This document shows, in pieces, positions 17,639-26,084 of a stretch of 64,000 nt of DNA. The position numbers and the translations under genes are program-made. Source of the DNA: AP-15 sp036500965 (lineage in GTDB: Bacteria; Pseudomonadota; Alphaproteobacteria; ATCC43930; CGMCC-115725); assembly GCA_036500965.1 (NCBI GenBank), contig DASYBC010000024.1, positions 1-64,000 on the forward strand. The letters run 5' to 3'. The number at the start of each line of letters is the position of its first letter. Positions within the stretch are counted from its first letter, which is position 1. The notes under the pieces were generated by a model, which saw nothing but the letters and a program-made list of their open reading frames with translations, did not search any database and had not been told where the DNA came from.

Positions 17639-19546
17639 ATGACGGGATATCTCGAGACCTATCGCCGGTCGATCGAGCGGCCCGAGGAATTCTGGGCCGC
17701 GGCAGCCGAGGCAATCGATTGGGAACGCCGCTGGGACCGGGTGCTCGATCTGAGCCAGCCGCCCTTTACCCGTTGGTTTCCCGGCGCCCGCCTCAACACC
17801 TGCTGGAACGCCCTCGACCGCCATATCGCCGCCGGTCGCGGCGAGCGCATGGCGCTGGTCTGGGACAGCCCGGTTTCCGGTCAGATCCGGGTTTTCACCT
17901 ATCGACAGCTGCGCGACGCGGTGGCGCGGCTGGCCGGCGCGCTTGCCGGTCTCGGCGTCGCCAAGGGCGATCGGGTGCTGATCTATATGCCGATGGTGCC
18001 GCAGGCGGCGATGGCGATGCTGGCCTGCGCCCGCATCGGCGCCGTGCACTCGGTGGTGTTCGGCGGCTTTGCCGCGCATGAGCTCGCGACCCGGATCGAC
18101 GCCGCCCGGCCGCGGGTGATCCTGTCCGCCTCCTGCGGCATCGAGGTGAACCGGATAATTCCCTACAAGCCGCTGCTCGATGCCGCGATCGCCGAGGCGC
18201 GCGCCAAGCCCGAGCATTGCGTTGTCCTGCAGCGGCCGATGTGCCGGGCCGACCTCGTCCCCGGGCGCGACCATGATTGGGACGAGCTCGCCGCGGCCGC
18301 GCAGCCCGCCGATTGCGTGCCGGTGCTGGCGACCGACCCGCTCTACATTCTTTACACCTCGGGCACGACCGGCATCCCCAAAGGCGTGGTGCGCGACAAT
18401 GGCGGCCATGCCGTGGCGCTGCACTGGTCGTTGCGCAACATCTATGGAGTGCATCCCGACGAGGTGTTCTGGACCGCTTCCGATGTCGGCTGGGTCGTCG
18501 GCCACTCCTATATCGTCTATGCGCCGCTGCTGTTGGGCTGCACCACGGTCATGTATGAGGGCAAGCCGGTCGGCACGCCCGACGCCGGCGCGTTCTGGCG
18601 GGTCATCGCCGAGCACCGGGTTCGCGTCTTCTTTACCGCACCGACCGCGTTCCGCGCGATCAAGCGCGAGGACCCCGAGGGCGAGCTGATGCGCAAGCAC
18701 GATCTCGGGCAGCTCCGCGCACTGTTTCTGGCCGGCGAGCGCGCCGACCCGCCGACCGTCGCTTGGGCCGAGCAGCATCTCGGCGTCGCGGTCATCGACC
18801 ATTGGTGGCAGACCGAGACCGGCTGGCCGATCGCCGCCAACTGCCTCGGCATCGAGCGGCTGCCGGTCAAGCACGGCTCGGCGACGCGGGCGGTGCCCGG
18901 CTGGGACGTGCGCGTGCTCGACCCCGAAGCCGAGGGCGACGCGCGCGAGATGGCGGCGGGCGAGATCGGCGCGCTCGCAGTCAAATTGCCGTTGCCGCCG
19001 GGCGCCCTGCCGACCCTGTGGCAGGCCGACGACCATTTCGTGCACACCTACTTGTCGGCCTTTCCCGGCTATTATCAGACCGCGGATGCCGGGATCATCG
19101 ACGCCGACGGCTACATCCATGTGATGACCCGCACCGATGACATCATCAACGTCGCCGGCCACCGGCTCTCGACCGGCGGCCTCGAGGAAGTGCTGGCGGC
19201 GCATCCCGATGTCGCCGAATGCGCGGTGATCGGCGTCGCCGACGCGCTCAAGGGCCAGGTTCCGCTCGGCCTCCTGGTGCTGAAAGCCGGCGCGGTGCGG
19301 CCGCACGCGGACATCGAGCGCGAAGCCGTGGCATTGGTGCGCGAGCGCGTGGGCCCGGTCGCGAGCTTTCGGACGGCGCTGGTCGTCGCCGGCCTGCCGA
19401 AGACCCGGTCGGGCAAGATCCTGCGCGGCACGATGCGCAAGATCGCCGACGGCGAGGGCTATCCGATGCCGGCGACGATCGACGACCCGGCCGTGCTCGG
19501 CACCATCGAGCAAGTGCTCAAACCCCATAGCACGACCCGCGCCTAG
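17639..19546 (+). CDS. prpE: Propionyl-CoA synthetase
   Basis: The 635-residue AMP-forming acyl-CoA synthetase has an N-terminus (EEFWAAAAEAIDWERRWDRV, then RWFPGARLNTCWNALDRH) that is the PrpE/acetyl-CoA synthetase pattern and closest to PrpE. The P-loop is LYTSGTTGIPKGVVRDNGG, the nucleotide site is WWQTETGWP, and the C-terminal adenylation Lys is in RSGKILRGTMRKIADG. It makes propionyl-CoA from propionate and ATP. GGGAGGGCGGAG precedes the ATG. It is convergent with the liv operon, whose substrates (branched-chain amino acids) are degraded partly to propionyl-CoA. Confidence 0.9.
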   Translation: MTGYLETYRRSIERPEEFWAAAAEAIDWERRWDRVLDLSQPPFTRWFPGARLNTCWNALDRHIAAGRGERMALVWDSPVSGQIRVFTYRQLRDAVARLAGALAGLGVAKGDRVLIYMPMVPQAAMAMLACARIGAVHSVVFGGFAAHELATRIDAARPRVILSASCGIEVNRIIPYKPLLDAAIAEARAKPEHCVVLQRPMCRADLVPGRDHDWDELAAAAQPADCVPVLATDPLYILYTSGTTGIPKGVVRDNGGHAVALHWSLRNIYGVHPDEVFWTASDVGWVVGHSYIVYAPLLLGCTTVMYEGKPVGTPDAGAFWRVIAEHRVRVFFTAPTAFRAIKREDPEGELMRKHDLGQLRALFLAGERADPPTVAWAEQHLGVAVIDHWWQTETGWPIAANCLGIERLPVKHGSATRAVPGWDVRVLDPEAEGDAREMAAGEIGALAVKLPLPPGALPTLWQADDHFVHTYLSAFPGYYQTADAGIIDADGYIHVMTRTDDIINVAGHRLSTGGLEEVLAAHPDVAECAVIGVADALKGQVPLGLLVLKAGAVRPHADIEREAVALVRERVGPVASFRTALVVAGLPKTRSGKILRGTMRKIADGEGYPMPATIDDPAVLGTIEQVLKPHSTTRA

Positions 19547-19579
19547 ATCGGCGTAGATCGGCGGCGAGCGATTGGAACG

Positions 19580-20284
19580 CTATAGGGACACTAGGCGCTC
19601 GACGAGGGCGGCGTCGGCGCGCAGCGCGGCGGCGGCGCCGGAATAGCGGACCGAGCCGCGTTCGAGCACATAGACGCGGTCGGCGAGCGCCAGCGCGAAT
19701 TCGACGCGCTGCTCGGCCAGCAGGATCGTCAGGCCCTGCGCCTTCAACTCGGCGATCTTGACGCGCAGCTGATCGACCACCAGCGGGGCCAGCCCCTCGG
19801 ACGGCTCGTCGAGCAGCAACAGCTCGGGGTTCCCCATCAGGGTGCGGGCGATCGTCAGCATCTGCTGCTCGCCGCCCGACAGGAAGCCGCCGCGCTGGTC
19901 ACGCCGCTCGCGCAGGATCGGAAACAATTCGCCGACCGCCTCGATCGTCCAGCGCCCCCGCCGGCGCGCCGCCTGGGCGCCGACCTCGAGGTTCTCGCGC
20001 ACCGATAGCTCGGCGAAAATGCGGCGGTCCTCGGGGACAAAGCCGATCCCGGCGCGCGCGACCCGGTGCGGCGCCCAGCCGGCGATGTCGCGCCCCTGCC
20101 ATACGACGCGGCCGGCGCCCGGCGGGGTCAGCCCCATCACTGCGCGCATCGTCGTTGTTTTGCCGACGCCGTTGCGGCCCAGCAGGCAGACGCACTCGCC
20201 GGCCTCGATCTCGAGCGAGACGCCGAACAGCACCCGGCTCAGGCCATAAGCCGCATGGACATCCTTGAGCGCCAGCAACGCCAT
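19580..20284 (-). CDS. livF: Branched-chain amino acid ABC transporter ATP-binding protein LivF
   Basis: The protein has 234 residues. Walker A is GRNGVGKTT, the signature FLSGGEQQML, and Walker B LLLLDEPSEGLAPLVV, with the LivF-typical spacing. It is the second ATPase of a HAAT-family importer. Its ATG overlaps the stop of livG (ATGA), giving coupled translation. It is the last gene of the five-gene set and ends convergently, 33 bases from prpE. Confidence 0.92.
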   Translation of the reverse strand: MALLALKDVHAAYGLSRVLFGVSLEIEAGECVCLLGRNGVGKTTTMRAVMGLTPPGAGRVVWQGRDIAGWAPHRVARAGIGFVPEDRRIFAELSVRENLEVGAQAARRRGRWTIEAVGELFPILRERRDQRGGFLSGGEQQMLTIARTLMGNPELLLLDEPSEGLAPLVVDQLRVKIAELKAQGLTILLAEQRVEFALALADRVYVLERGSVRYSGAAAALRADAALVERLVSL

Positions 20285-21021
20285 CAGCGCTGCTCGCCGA
20301 GATAGACGCGACGCACCTCGGGATCGCGGCGCACCTCGGCCGGGCTGCCCTCGGCAAGCAGCCGGCCCTGATGCAGAACCGCGATCTTCTCGGCGATCGA
20401 GAACACCACCTCCATGTCGTGCTCGGTGAAGATCAAGGTCAGCCCGCGCTCTTCGGCGATGCGCTGCAACAGGCGCATGGTCTCGTGGGTCTCGGTCGCC
20501 GACATGCCGGCGGTCGGCTCGTCGAGCAGTAGGAGGGCCGGCTCGCTGGCCAGTGCGATGCCGAGCTCGAGCTGCTTCTGGTTGCCATAGCTGAGGGTGC
20601 CGGCGACCGTGTCGGCCTGCCCTTCGAGGCCGATCGCCGCGAGCAGCGCCTCGGTCTCGTCGCGATATAAATTCTCGGAGCGCGACCAGAAGTTTCTGCC
20701 GCGGCCGCGATGCGCCAGCAGCGAGGCCTGCAGGTTCTCGAACACCGACAGCCGGGCAAAGATATTGGCGCGCTGAAACGAGTGGCCCACACCCATGCGG
20801 CAGATGCGGTGCGGCGAAACCCCGGTGATGTCGCGGCCGTCGAGCACGATGCGCCCGCCATCGGGGCGGATATGGCCGGTGATCAGGTTGAAAAAGGTCG
20901 ATTTGCCGGCGCCGTTCGGGCCGATCACCGCGGCGATCTGGCGGGTCGCGACGGTCAGGCTGATCCCGCCGACCGCGACAAAGCCGGCGAACGATTTGCG
21001 CAGCTCGTGCACCTCAAGCAT
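20284..21021 (-). CDS. livG: Branched-chain amino acid ABC transporter ATP-binding protein LivG
   Basis: The protein has 245 residues from the Met of MLEVHELRKSFAGF, where homology begins; the frame is open further upstream but that part is not family-like. Walker A is GPNGAGKST, followed by the LivG hallmark FFNLITGHIRPDGG; the signature is LSYGNQKQLE and Walker B is LLLLDEPTAGMS. It overlaps livM by 8 bases and livF by 4. LivG and LivF form the ATPase pair below the LivH/LivM membrane core. Confidence 0.92.
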   Translation of the reverse strand: MLEVHELRKSFAGFVAVGGISLTVATRQIAAVIGPNGAGKSTFFNLITGHIRPDGGRIVLDGRDITGVSPHRICRMGVGHSFQRANIFARLSVFENLQASLLAHRGRGRNFWSRSENLYRDETEALLAAIGLEGQADTVAGTLSYGNQKQLELGIALASEPALLLLDEPTAGMSATETHETMRLLQRIAEERGLTLIFTEHDMEVVFSIAEKIAVLHQGRLLAEGSPAEVRRDPEVRRVYLGEQR

Positions 21022-22009
21022 CGCGCCCGACCAGCCGGCGCCGCGCCAGGCGAAAACCGGCGACGAGCCCGCCGACGATGCCGCCAGGAAAGACGAACAG
21101 CAGCACCAAGAGCAGGCTGCCGAGCACAAACGGCCAATACTGGGTGTAGTCGGTGATCTCTTGGTTGAGCCAGACCAGCGCTAAGGCGCCGACCGGCGGC
21201 CCCCAGAAATAGTTCATGCCGCCGAGGATCGCCATGATGATGACCTCGGCCGATTTCGACCAGAACACGTAGTCGGCGAAGACGCCGCGGCTGAAAATGC
21301 CGTAGAGCGCGCCGGCGAGCCCGGCAAAAGCGCCGGCGACGACAAAGGCGGCGAGCTGGTAAGCGCGCACGTTGAGGCCGATAAAGGCGGCGCGCTCGGG
21401 ATTGTCGCGGATCGTCGTCAGCATGCGGCCAAACGGCGAGCGAATGATGTGCCGCATCACCGCGAGCGAGACCGCGACCAGCACCAGGGTCAACAGATAA
21501 AAGCGGGCGCCCTCGGACAGGTCGCCGAGGCCGGGGATCGACCCCATCCAATCGAGATTGGGATAGGGGATCTCGGGCAGCCCCTGGTCGCCGCCGGTCA
21601 CTGCATTCCATTTGTAGGCGATGGCCCAGGCGATCTGCGAAAACGCCAGGGTCAGCATCGCGAAATAGAGCTTGGTCAGGCGGACGCAGAAAAAGCCGGA
21701 AATGAGGGCGAAGGCGCCGGCGCCGATGCCGGCCGCCGGGAAGGCGACCGCGAACGGCATGCCGTAGGTCTTCATCAGGATGCCGCAAACATAGGCCCCG
21801 ACCCCGAAATAGGCGACATGGCCAAACGAGACGAGGCCGGTGGTGCCGAGCAGCAGGTTGAGGCTGACCGCGAAGAGGGCGTCGATCGCGATTTGCGCGG
21901 CAAGAAAGGTGTCGTAGCGCGAGCCGAGCCACGGCACCGTGCACGCCGCCAAAAACACGATCAGGGTCCATGGGATGCGGCCGGCCAGGGTCGAGCTGCG
22001 GCGGGCCAT
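21014..22009 (-). CDS. livM: Branched-chain amino acid ABC transporter permease LivM
   Basis: The ~331-residue membrane protein starts at ATG 22009, which overlaps the stop of livH as ATGA. It has about nine hydrophobic segments and the family segment SLNLLLGTTGLVSFGHVAYFG near residue 55, with GMLTTIRDNPERAAFIG-like sequence (LTTIRDNPERA) in the cytoplasmic loop that contacts the ATPases. The C-terminal tail is basic. It forms the translocation pore with LivH. Confidence 0.92.
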   Translation of the reverse strand: MARRSSTLAGRIPWTLIVFLAACTVPWLGSRYDTFLAAQIAIDALFAVSLNLLLGTTGLVSFGHVAYFGVGAYVCGILMKTYGMPFAVAFPAAGIGAGAFALISGFFCVRLTKLYFAMLTLAFSQIAWAIAYKWNAVTGGDQGLPEIPYPNLDWMGSIPGLGDLSEGARFYLLTLVLVAVSLAVMRHIIRSPFGRMLTTIRDNPERAAFIGLNVRAYQLAAFVVAGAFAGLAGALYGIFSRGVFADYVFWSKSAEVIIMAILGGMNYFWGPPVGALALVWLNQEITDYTQYWPFVLGSLLLVLLFVFPGGIVGGLVAGFRLARRRLVGRDA

Positions 22010-22887
22010 CACAGCGGCCGGCCGAACAGGCCCCACGGGCGGACGATCAGGATCACCCCCATCAGCGCGTAGACCGAAAACAGCGAGAAGCTGGGAAACA
22101 CCAGGATGCCGAAAGACAAGACCTGGCCGTAGATCACCGAGCCCCAAAAGGTGCCCCACAGCGAGCCCATCCCGCCGATCACGACGACGATGAACGCCTG
22201 GACGATGATCAGCACGTCCATCCCCGGGACGATGCTCTCGATCGGCGTCACCAGCGCGCCCGAGAGGCCGGCAAGAAACGAGGCGACGGCGAACATGCCG
22301 GTGTAGAGGGTGCCGACATCGGCGCCGAGCGCATCGAGCATCTCGCGGTCATAAGCGGCGGCGCGGACCAGCCGGCCGGGGCCGGTGCGGTTCAGCGTCA
22401 GCCAGCCGCCAAACGCGATAACCGGGCCGATCAACAAGATGAAAAGATTGTAGAGCGGCTGGGTGGTGCCGAAGATTTTGATGCTTCCGGCGAGCAGCGG
22501 CGGAGTGGAGACCGAGAGCTGACCGGTGCCCCAGATAAACTTGGCGGCATCGCCCAGGATCAGCACCAGGGCATAGGTCAGCAGCAGCTGATAAAGCTCG
22601 TCGAGGCCATAAAGATGGCGCAGCAGCAGCCGCTCGACCAGCGCGCCCAACAGCGCGACGGCGAGCGCCGCAAACAGCGCCGCCGGCCAGAACCGCTCGG
22701 CCGACGGATGCAGCCATTGCATCGCCTGCCAGGCGAGATAGGCGCCGAACATGTAAAACGAGCCATGCGCGAAATTGACGATGCGCATGACGCCGAACAC
22801 CAAGGACAGGCCGGAGGCGATCAGGAACAGAAACATCGCCGTGGTCAGGCCGCCCATGAACTGGCTGAACAGGAACGACGCCGACAC
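22009..22887 (-). CDS. livH: Branched-chain amino acid ABC transporter permease LivH
   Basis: The 292-residue permease has the LivH signature SGLSLVFGVMRIVNFAHGSF at residues ~24-43 and the later AAAYDREMLDALGADV and GGMGSLWGTFWGS segments. The start is a GTG at 22887; no good ribosome-binding site is seen before it, and an internal Met (about residue 11) is an alternative. A 188-base gap separates it from the binding-protein gene upstream, in contrast to the overlapping genes downstream. Confidence 0.9.
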   Translation of the reverse strand: MSASFLFSQFMGGLTTAMFLFLIASGLSLVFGVMRIVNFAHGSFYMFGAYLAWQAMQWLHPSAERFWPAALFAALAVALLGALVERLLLRHLYGLDELYQLLLTYALVLILGDAAKFIWGTGQLSVSTPPLLAGSIKIFGTTQPLYNLFILLIGPVIAFGGWLTLNRTGPGRLVRAAAYDREMLDALGADVGTLYTGMFAVASFLAGLSGALVTPIESIVPGMDVLIIVQAFIVVVIGGMGSLWGTFWGSVIYGQVLSFGILVFPSFSLFSVYALMGVILIVRPWGLFGRPL

Positions 22888-23075
22888 CTTGGGTCAGGCT
22901 CCCGACGCCGTTTCGCGCGACGCAGCCGCTCGCTGGCGAGGACCCGCAGCCAGGCTTACGCACCCACGACCGACTAAGATAGCGGCGGCCGCGTTCCCCC
23001 GGGGCGGCGCATTCGCATCAGCAAGCGAGGGCTTGCCGACACCTCGGTCGGGTCGCCGCCCGGTCACCACCGCCG

Positions 23076-24275
23076 TCAATTTGTCGCCGCCGTCGCCGGC
23101 AGGAACTCCGGGTTCTTCATGACCGCAAAGGGGTAGGCAGCCTCCTTGACCATCTCGCCCCAGAATTCGCCGGCATCGGTCTCGTGCGTTTTTGCATTGA
23201 TCGTCCGCTTGCCGACCGGAGTGTTAAAGGTCAACCCGAGCAGCGCTTGTGAGACCTTCTGCTCGTTGGTGCTGCCGGCCTTCTTGATCGCGTCGGCGAG
23301 GGCCTCGATCGATTCGTAGCCCATGATCGACCAGCCGGAACCGTATTTGGATTTGGTGAAGGCCTTCAGATGCTCAATGTATTCTTTGTGCGCCGCCGGC
23401 TCGTTGCCGCTCCAGATGACCGGATCGTAAGTGTCGGAGATGATGCCGTATGGATAGTCGGAGCCGAGCGCCCGCGCCTCGTCGATGGTTCCGACCTCGG
23501 CGCCGTCCACCACGCGGTTGTCGACCGCCTTGAAATAGCCGAGCGGCGTTGCCTCCTTCGAGAACGTCGCGAAATCGCCGGCGAACAGGTCGCACATCAC
23601 CGCATCGGGCTTTTTCCCGATCTGCGCGGTGATGAAGGCCGTGAAATCTGGCTCGCCCAGCTTCGGCCATTGCTGATCGACGATCTCGATGTCCGGTCGC
23701 AGCTTTTTCAAATTGGCGATGAAAGCGGCGACCGCGTCACGGCCGTAGGCATAGTCTGGCGCGATCGTGGCGACCCGCTTCACCTTGGTCCATCGCGCCA
23801 TGATCGTCGCGGCCGCCTTGCCCTCGATGTCGGTGTTGGAGCTGAGCCGGAAAATATAGGGATGCAGGTTCTGCGGCGCGGTTAGCCGGGTGGTTTTGGC
23901 GATCGGGGCGATAAAGACGATCTTGTTTTCCTTGGCGACCGTCGACACCGCCGGCGCCTCGGCCGAGGTCAGCGTGCCGGCCAGGAAATCAACATTGTCC
24001 TTGATGATCAGCTCGCGGGCGAGGCGAACCGCTTCGTCGGCATTGGCCTTGCTGTCGCGCGGCAGCAACTGCAGCTTTTGTCCGAGAACCCCGCCCTTGG
24101 CGTTGATCTCGGAAACCGCCAGCTCGGCGCCTTGCAAGATCGGGACGCCATAGGTCGCGGTCGGGCCGGACAGCGGGATCGGGAACCCGATCTTGATCGT
24201 GTCCGCGGCCCGCGACACTACCGGCGCAAGCATCATGCCAGCGCAACCTAACGCCAGAATATGACCGCGGAACAT
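23076..24275 (-). CDS. ABC transporter substrate-binding protein, branched-chain amino acid type (LivK-like)
   Basis: The 399-residue periplasmic protein has a signal peptide (MFRGHILALGCAGMMLAPVV, then SRAAD), and the mature part starts IKIGFPIPLSGPTATYG, the type I periplasmic binding fold of the HAAT family. GGGAGG lies six bases before ATG 24275, which decides the start. DAVAAFIANLKKL and related strands complete two lobes. It captures the ligand for LivHMGF. Ligands in this family range from branched-chain amino acids to aromatic acids and amides, so the name is by family only. Confidence 0.88.
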   Translation of the reverse strand: MFRGHILALGCAGMMLAPVVSRAADTIKIGFPIPLSGPTATYGVPILQGAELAVSEINAKGGVLGQKLQLLPRDSKANADEAVRLARELIIKDNVDFLAGTLTSAEAPAVSTVAKENKIVFIAPIAKTTRLTAPQNLHPYIFRLSSNTDIEGKAAATIMARWTKVKRVATIAPDYAYGRDAVAAFIANLKKLRPDIEIVDQQWPKLGEPDFTAFITAQIGKKPDAVMCDLFAGDFATFSKEATPLGYFKAVDNRVVDGAEVGTIDEARALGSDYPYGIISDTYDPVIWSGNEPAAHKEYIEHLKAFTKSKYGSGWSIMGYESIEALADAIKKAGSTNEQKVSQALLGLTFNTPVGKRTINAKTHETDAGEFWGEMVKEAAYPFAVMKNPEFLPATAATN

Positions 24276-24320
24276 CCTCGACCTCCCATCCTGTTCGAGC
24301 TTTGTCGTTTTTGCGTGGGC

Positions 24321-24350
24321 CATATGGTTGGACGGACCGGCCGCTGTCAA
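24321..24350 (-). promoter_or_regulatory. Sigma-70-like promoter candidate for the liv genes
   Basis: On the minus strand a perfect -35 TTGACA (24345-24350) is followed after 18 bases by CATATG (24321-24326), a three-of-six -10 match. It lies about 45 bases before the start of the binding-protein gene. The rest of the 319-base gap up to the GST gene at 24595 shows no gene. Confidence 0.45.
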
Positions 24351-24594
24351 GCGGCGCCGCGCGGTTCCCGATCTCGGCGATAACCCGGGAATTCGGCTGG
24401 GTTGTCCGACAGTTAATTGCTCTGATCGTTTCGGCGCCGCGGCCGGTCCTGGCGGCGTCAGACGATTTGCCGGGCCGCCGGGCTTGCCGGCCTGGACGGC
24501 TGGCGCCGGTTAGCGGATGATCGGTTCGGCCCAAGCGTGCGGCACGCGCCTTCCACACGTCGTCGCGCCCGACTTCGAACCGGAGAAACCCCAA

Positions 24595-25341
24595 ATGATT
24601 GACCTCTATTTCTGGCCGACCGGAAACGGCAAAAAGACCGTCATTTTGCTGGAGGAGCTGGGGCTGCCTTATCGGATCAAGCCGATAAACATCGGGCGCG
24701 GCGATCAGCTGACCCCCGATTTTTTGAAAATCTCGCCGAACGGCCGGATGCCGGCGATCGTCGATGACGAGCCGCTCGGCGGCGGCGCCCCGATGTCGAT
24801 CTTCGAATCCGGGGCGATCATGACCTATCTGGCCGAGAAGACCGGGCGGTTTATGCCGTCCGACCCGCGCGGCCGGTACGACGTCGCCCAGTGGGTCAGC
24901 TGGCAGCTGGCCAATCAAGGCCCCAAGCTGGGCGAGCAGGGCCATTTCCGGCGGGCGCTCGAAGCCGGCAGCAACGGCGATCTTTCCTATGCGATCCGCC
25001 GCTTCGACAACGAAGCCCATCGCATTTACGGCGTGATGAATTTGGGCTTGTTCAACAAGCGCTACCTCGCTGCCGGCCAATATACGATCGCCGACATGAT
25101 CTGCTATCCCTGGGCGTCGAGCTGGGCCACCCGGAAGATCGACATCGACGAGTTTCCCAACGTCAAGCGCTGGCTCGCAGAGATCGGCGAGCGTGCGGCG
25201 GTCAAGAAGGCGATGGCGATGGGCCCCGAATTCCGCGAGGACCCGAAGTCGATCAGCCCCGAGGAGCAGGCTCGCCGCCGAAAGCTGGTAGCCGACCAGC
25301 GGGCGCAGGCGGTTCCCGCCGAATGGCAGCGGGTGGCCTGA
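24595..25341 (+). CDS. Glutathione S-transferase family protein (YfcG/Ure2p-like)
   Basis: The 248-residue protein begins MIDLYFWPTGNGKKTVILLE, the thioredoxin-fold N-domain of the disulfide-oxidoreductase-like GST group (TxNGxK). NGRMPAIVDDE and FESGAIMTYLAEKTGRF form the glutathione-binding part, and the all-helical domain has YTIADMICYPWA. Members of this group act on disulfides with two bound glutathiones rather than conjugating them. I took ATG 24595 because the 26 residues upstream in frame are not family-like. It is divergent from the liv genes. Confidence 0.88.
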   Translation: MIDLYFWPTGNGKKTVILLEELGLPYRIKPINIGRGDQLTPDFLKISPNGRMPAIVDDEPLGGGAPMSIFESGAIMTYLAEKTGRFMPSDPRGRYDVAQWVSWQLANQGPKLGEQGHFRRALEAGSNGDLSYAIRRFDNEAHRIYGVMNLGLFNKRYLAAGQYTIADMICYPWASSWATRKIDIDEFPNVKRWLAEIGERAAVKKAMAMGPEFREDPKSISPEEQARRRKLVADQRAQAVPAEWQRVA

Positions 25342-26080
25342 GCCAGGGCCCAGACCTGAGCGCTTGTCAGGAAGCTGCATAAAGCAGCGAAAGCACGGCT
25401 GCGCTGTTCACATATGGCGCCGCAATCTGGAGCATGGCCGCGGGGCTGGCGCAGCCCATCTTTGAAGCCGGCGAAGGAGGCGCGAGCTTGCCTCGACGTC
25501 GCCGCCGGACATGAAGCTCGGGTCGAAGCCGCCGATCTCGACGAGGATGTCGCGCCGGAAAGCCATATTGGCGCCGTGAATGAAACCGGCCGGGACGTGG
25601 CTGCGCGGCGGGATCAGGGCGGGGATGTCCTGAAGCTGAAACGTGATCGGGTAATCCACCGGATCGAACAGCGCCAGCCGGCCGCCGCCATCGCAGCGAG
25701 GCACCCTGGAAGCTGTGAGGCACGATTTTTGGCTGCAACAACAATCGAAACACGCATTCAAACGATCGATCGCCGCATGACAGGACGCGATCGTCAGCGA
25801 AGACTGTTAGTTTCTGGTTACGTCCCGCGACAAGGCAGCTGACTGCCGGGCTTTCGGCAGCGGATGCCGGATTGCCCGACTCGCCTGATCCTGCTCCAAC
25901 GGCTTGGACCCTGGTTCCGGTCGGGTGGGGAGCGCAGGTTGGTTCCGGCCGGCCCGCTCCGGCGCCCTTATCATCGGTGGCAGCGATATGGTATTGCCTC
26001 GGCGATCAGCCCAAGGCTGACAATTCTCAGGAGGGTGAGGTGACCGCGCGTCGGCAGCTTCGCGGATTGCTGATACCGTC
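25342..26080. other. 739-base stretch without an intact gene
   Basis: Apart from the glycosyltransferase relic and a short frame just before the sensor-kinase gene, I see no gene, clear promoter or terminator here. The stretch looks like a decaying region between the GST gene and the kinase. Confidence 0.5.
25408..25761 (-). pseudogene. Glycosyltransferase family 2 relic (probable)
   Basis: A 117-residue minus-strand frame contains VPAGFIHGANMAFRRDILVE followed by IGGFDPSFMSGGDVEASSRL. That is the acceptor-side segment of GT2 enzymes (an FxxGANMAFRR...IGGFD pattern). The N-terminal GT-A nucleotide-binding part (DxD) is missing, and the C-terminal part leaves the family within a few residues, so only a central piece of roughly 60-70 residues is recognisable. 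It looks like a degraded gene. No transposon end is seen around it. Confidence 0.4.
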
Positions 26081-26084
26081 ATGA
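26040..26084 (+). other. Short upstream frame coupled to the sensor kinase start (candidate leader peptide)
   Basis: A GTG at 26040 opens a 14-codon frame ending in TGA at 26082-26084, which overlaps the kinase ATG at 26081 as ATGA. A strong AGGAGGG lies a few bases before the GTG, while the kinase ATG itself has no good ribosome-binding site. Translation of the short frame could therefore deliver ribosomes to the kinase. The peptide is basic (TARRQLRGLLIPS). A leader role is inference. Confidence 0.3.

Noticed and set aside
17492..19528. A 678-codon minus-strand frame opposite prpE
   Set aside because: It is His/Arg/Gly-rich with no recognisable domain, while the plus strand encodes intact PrpE.
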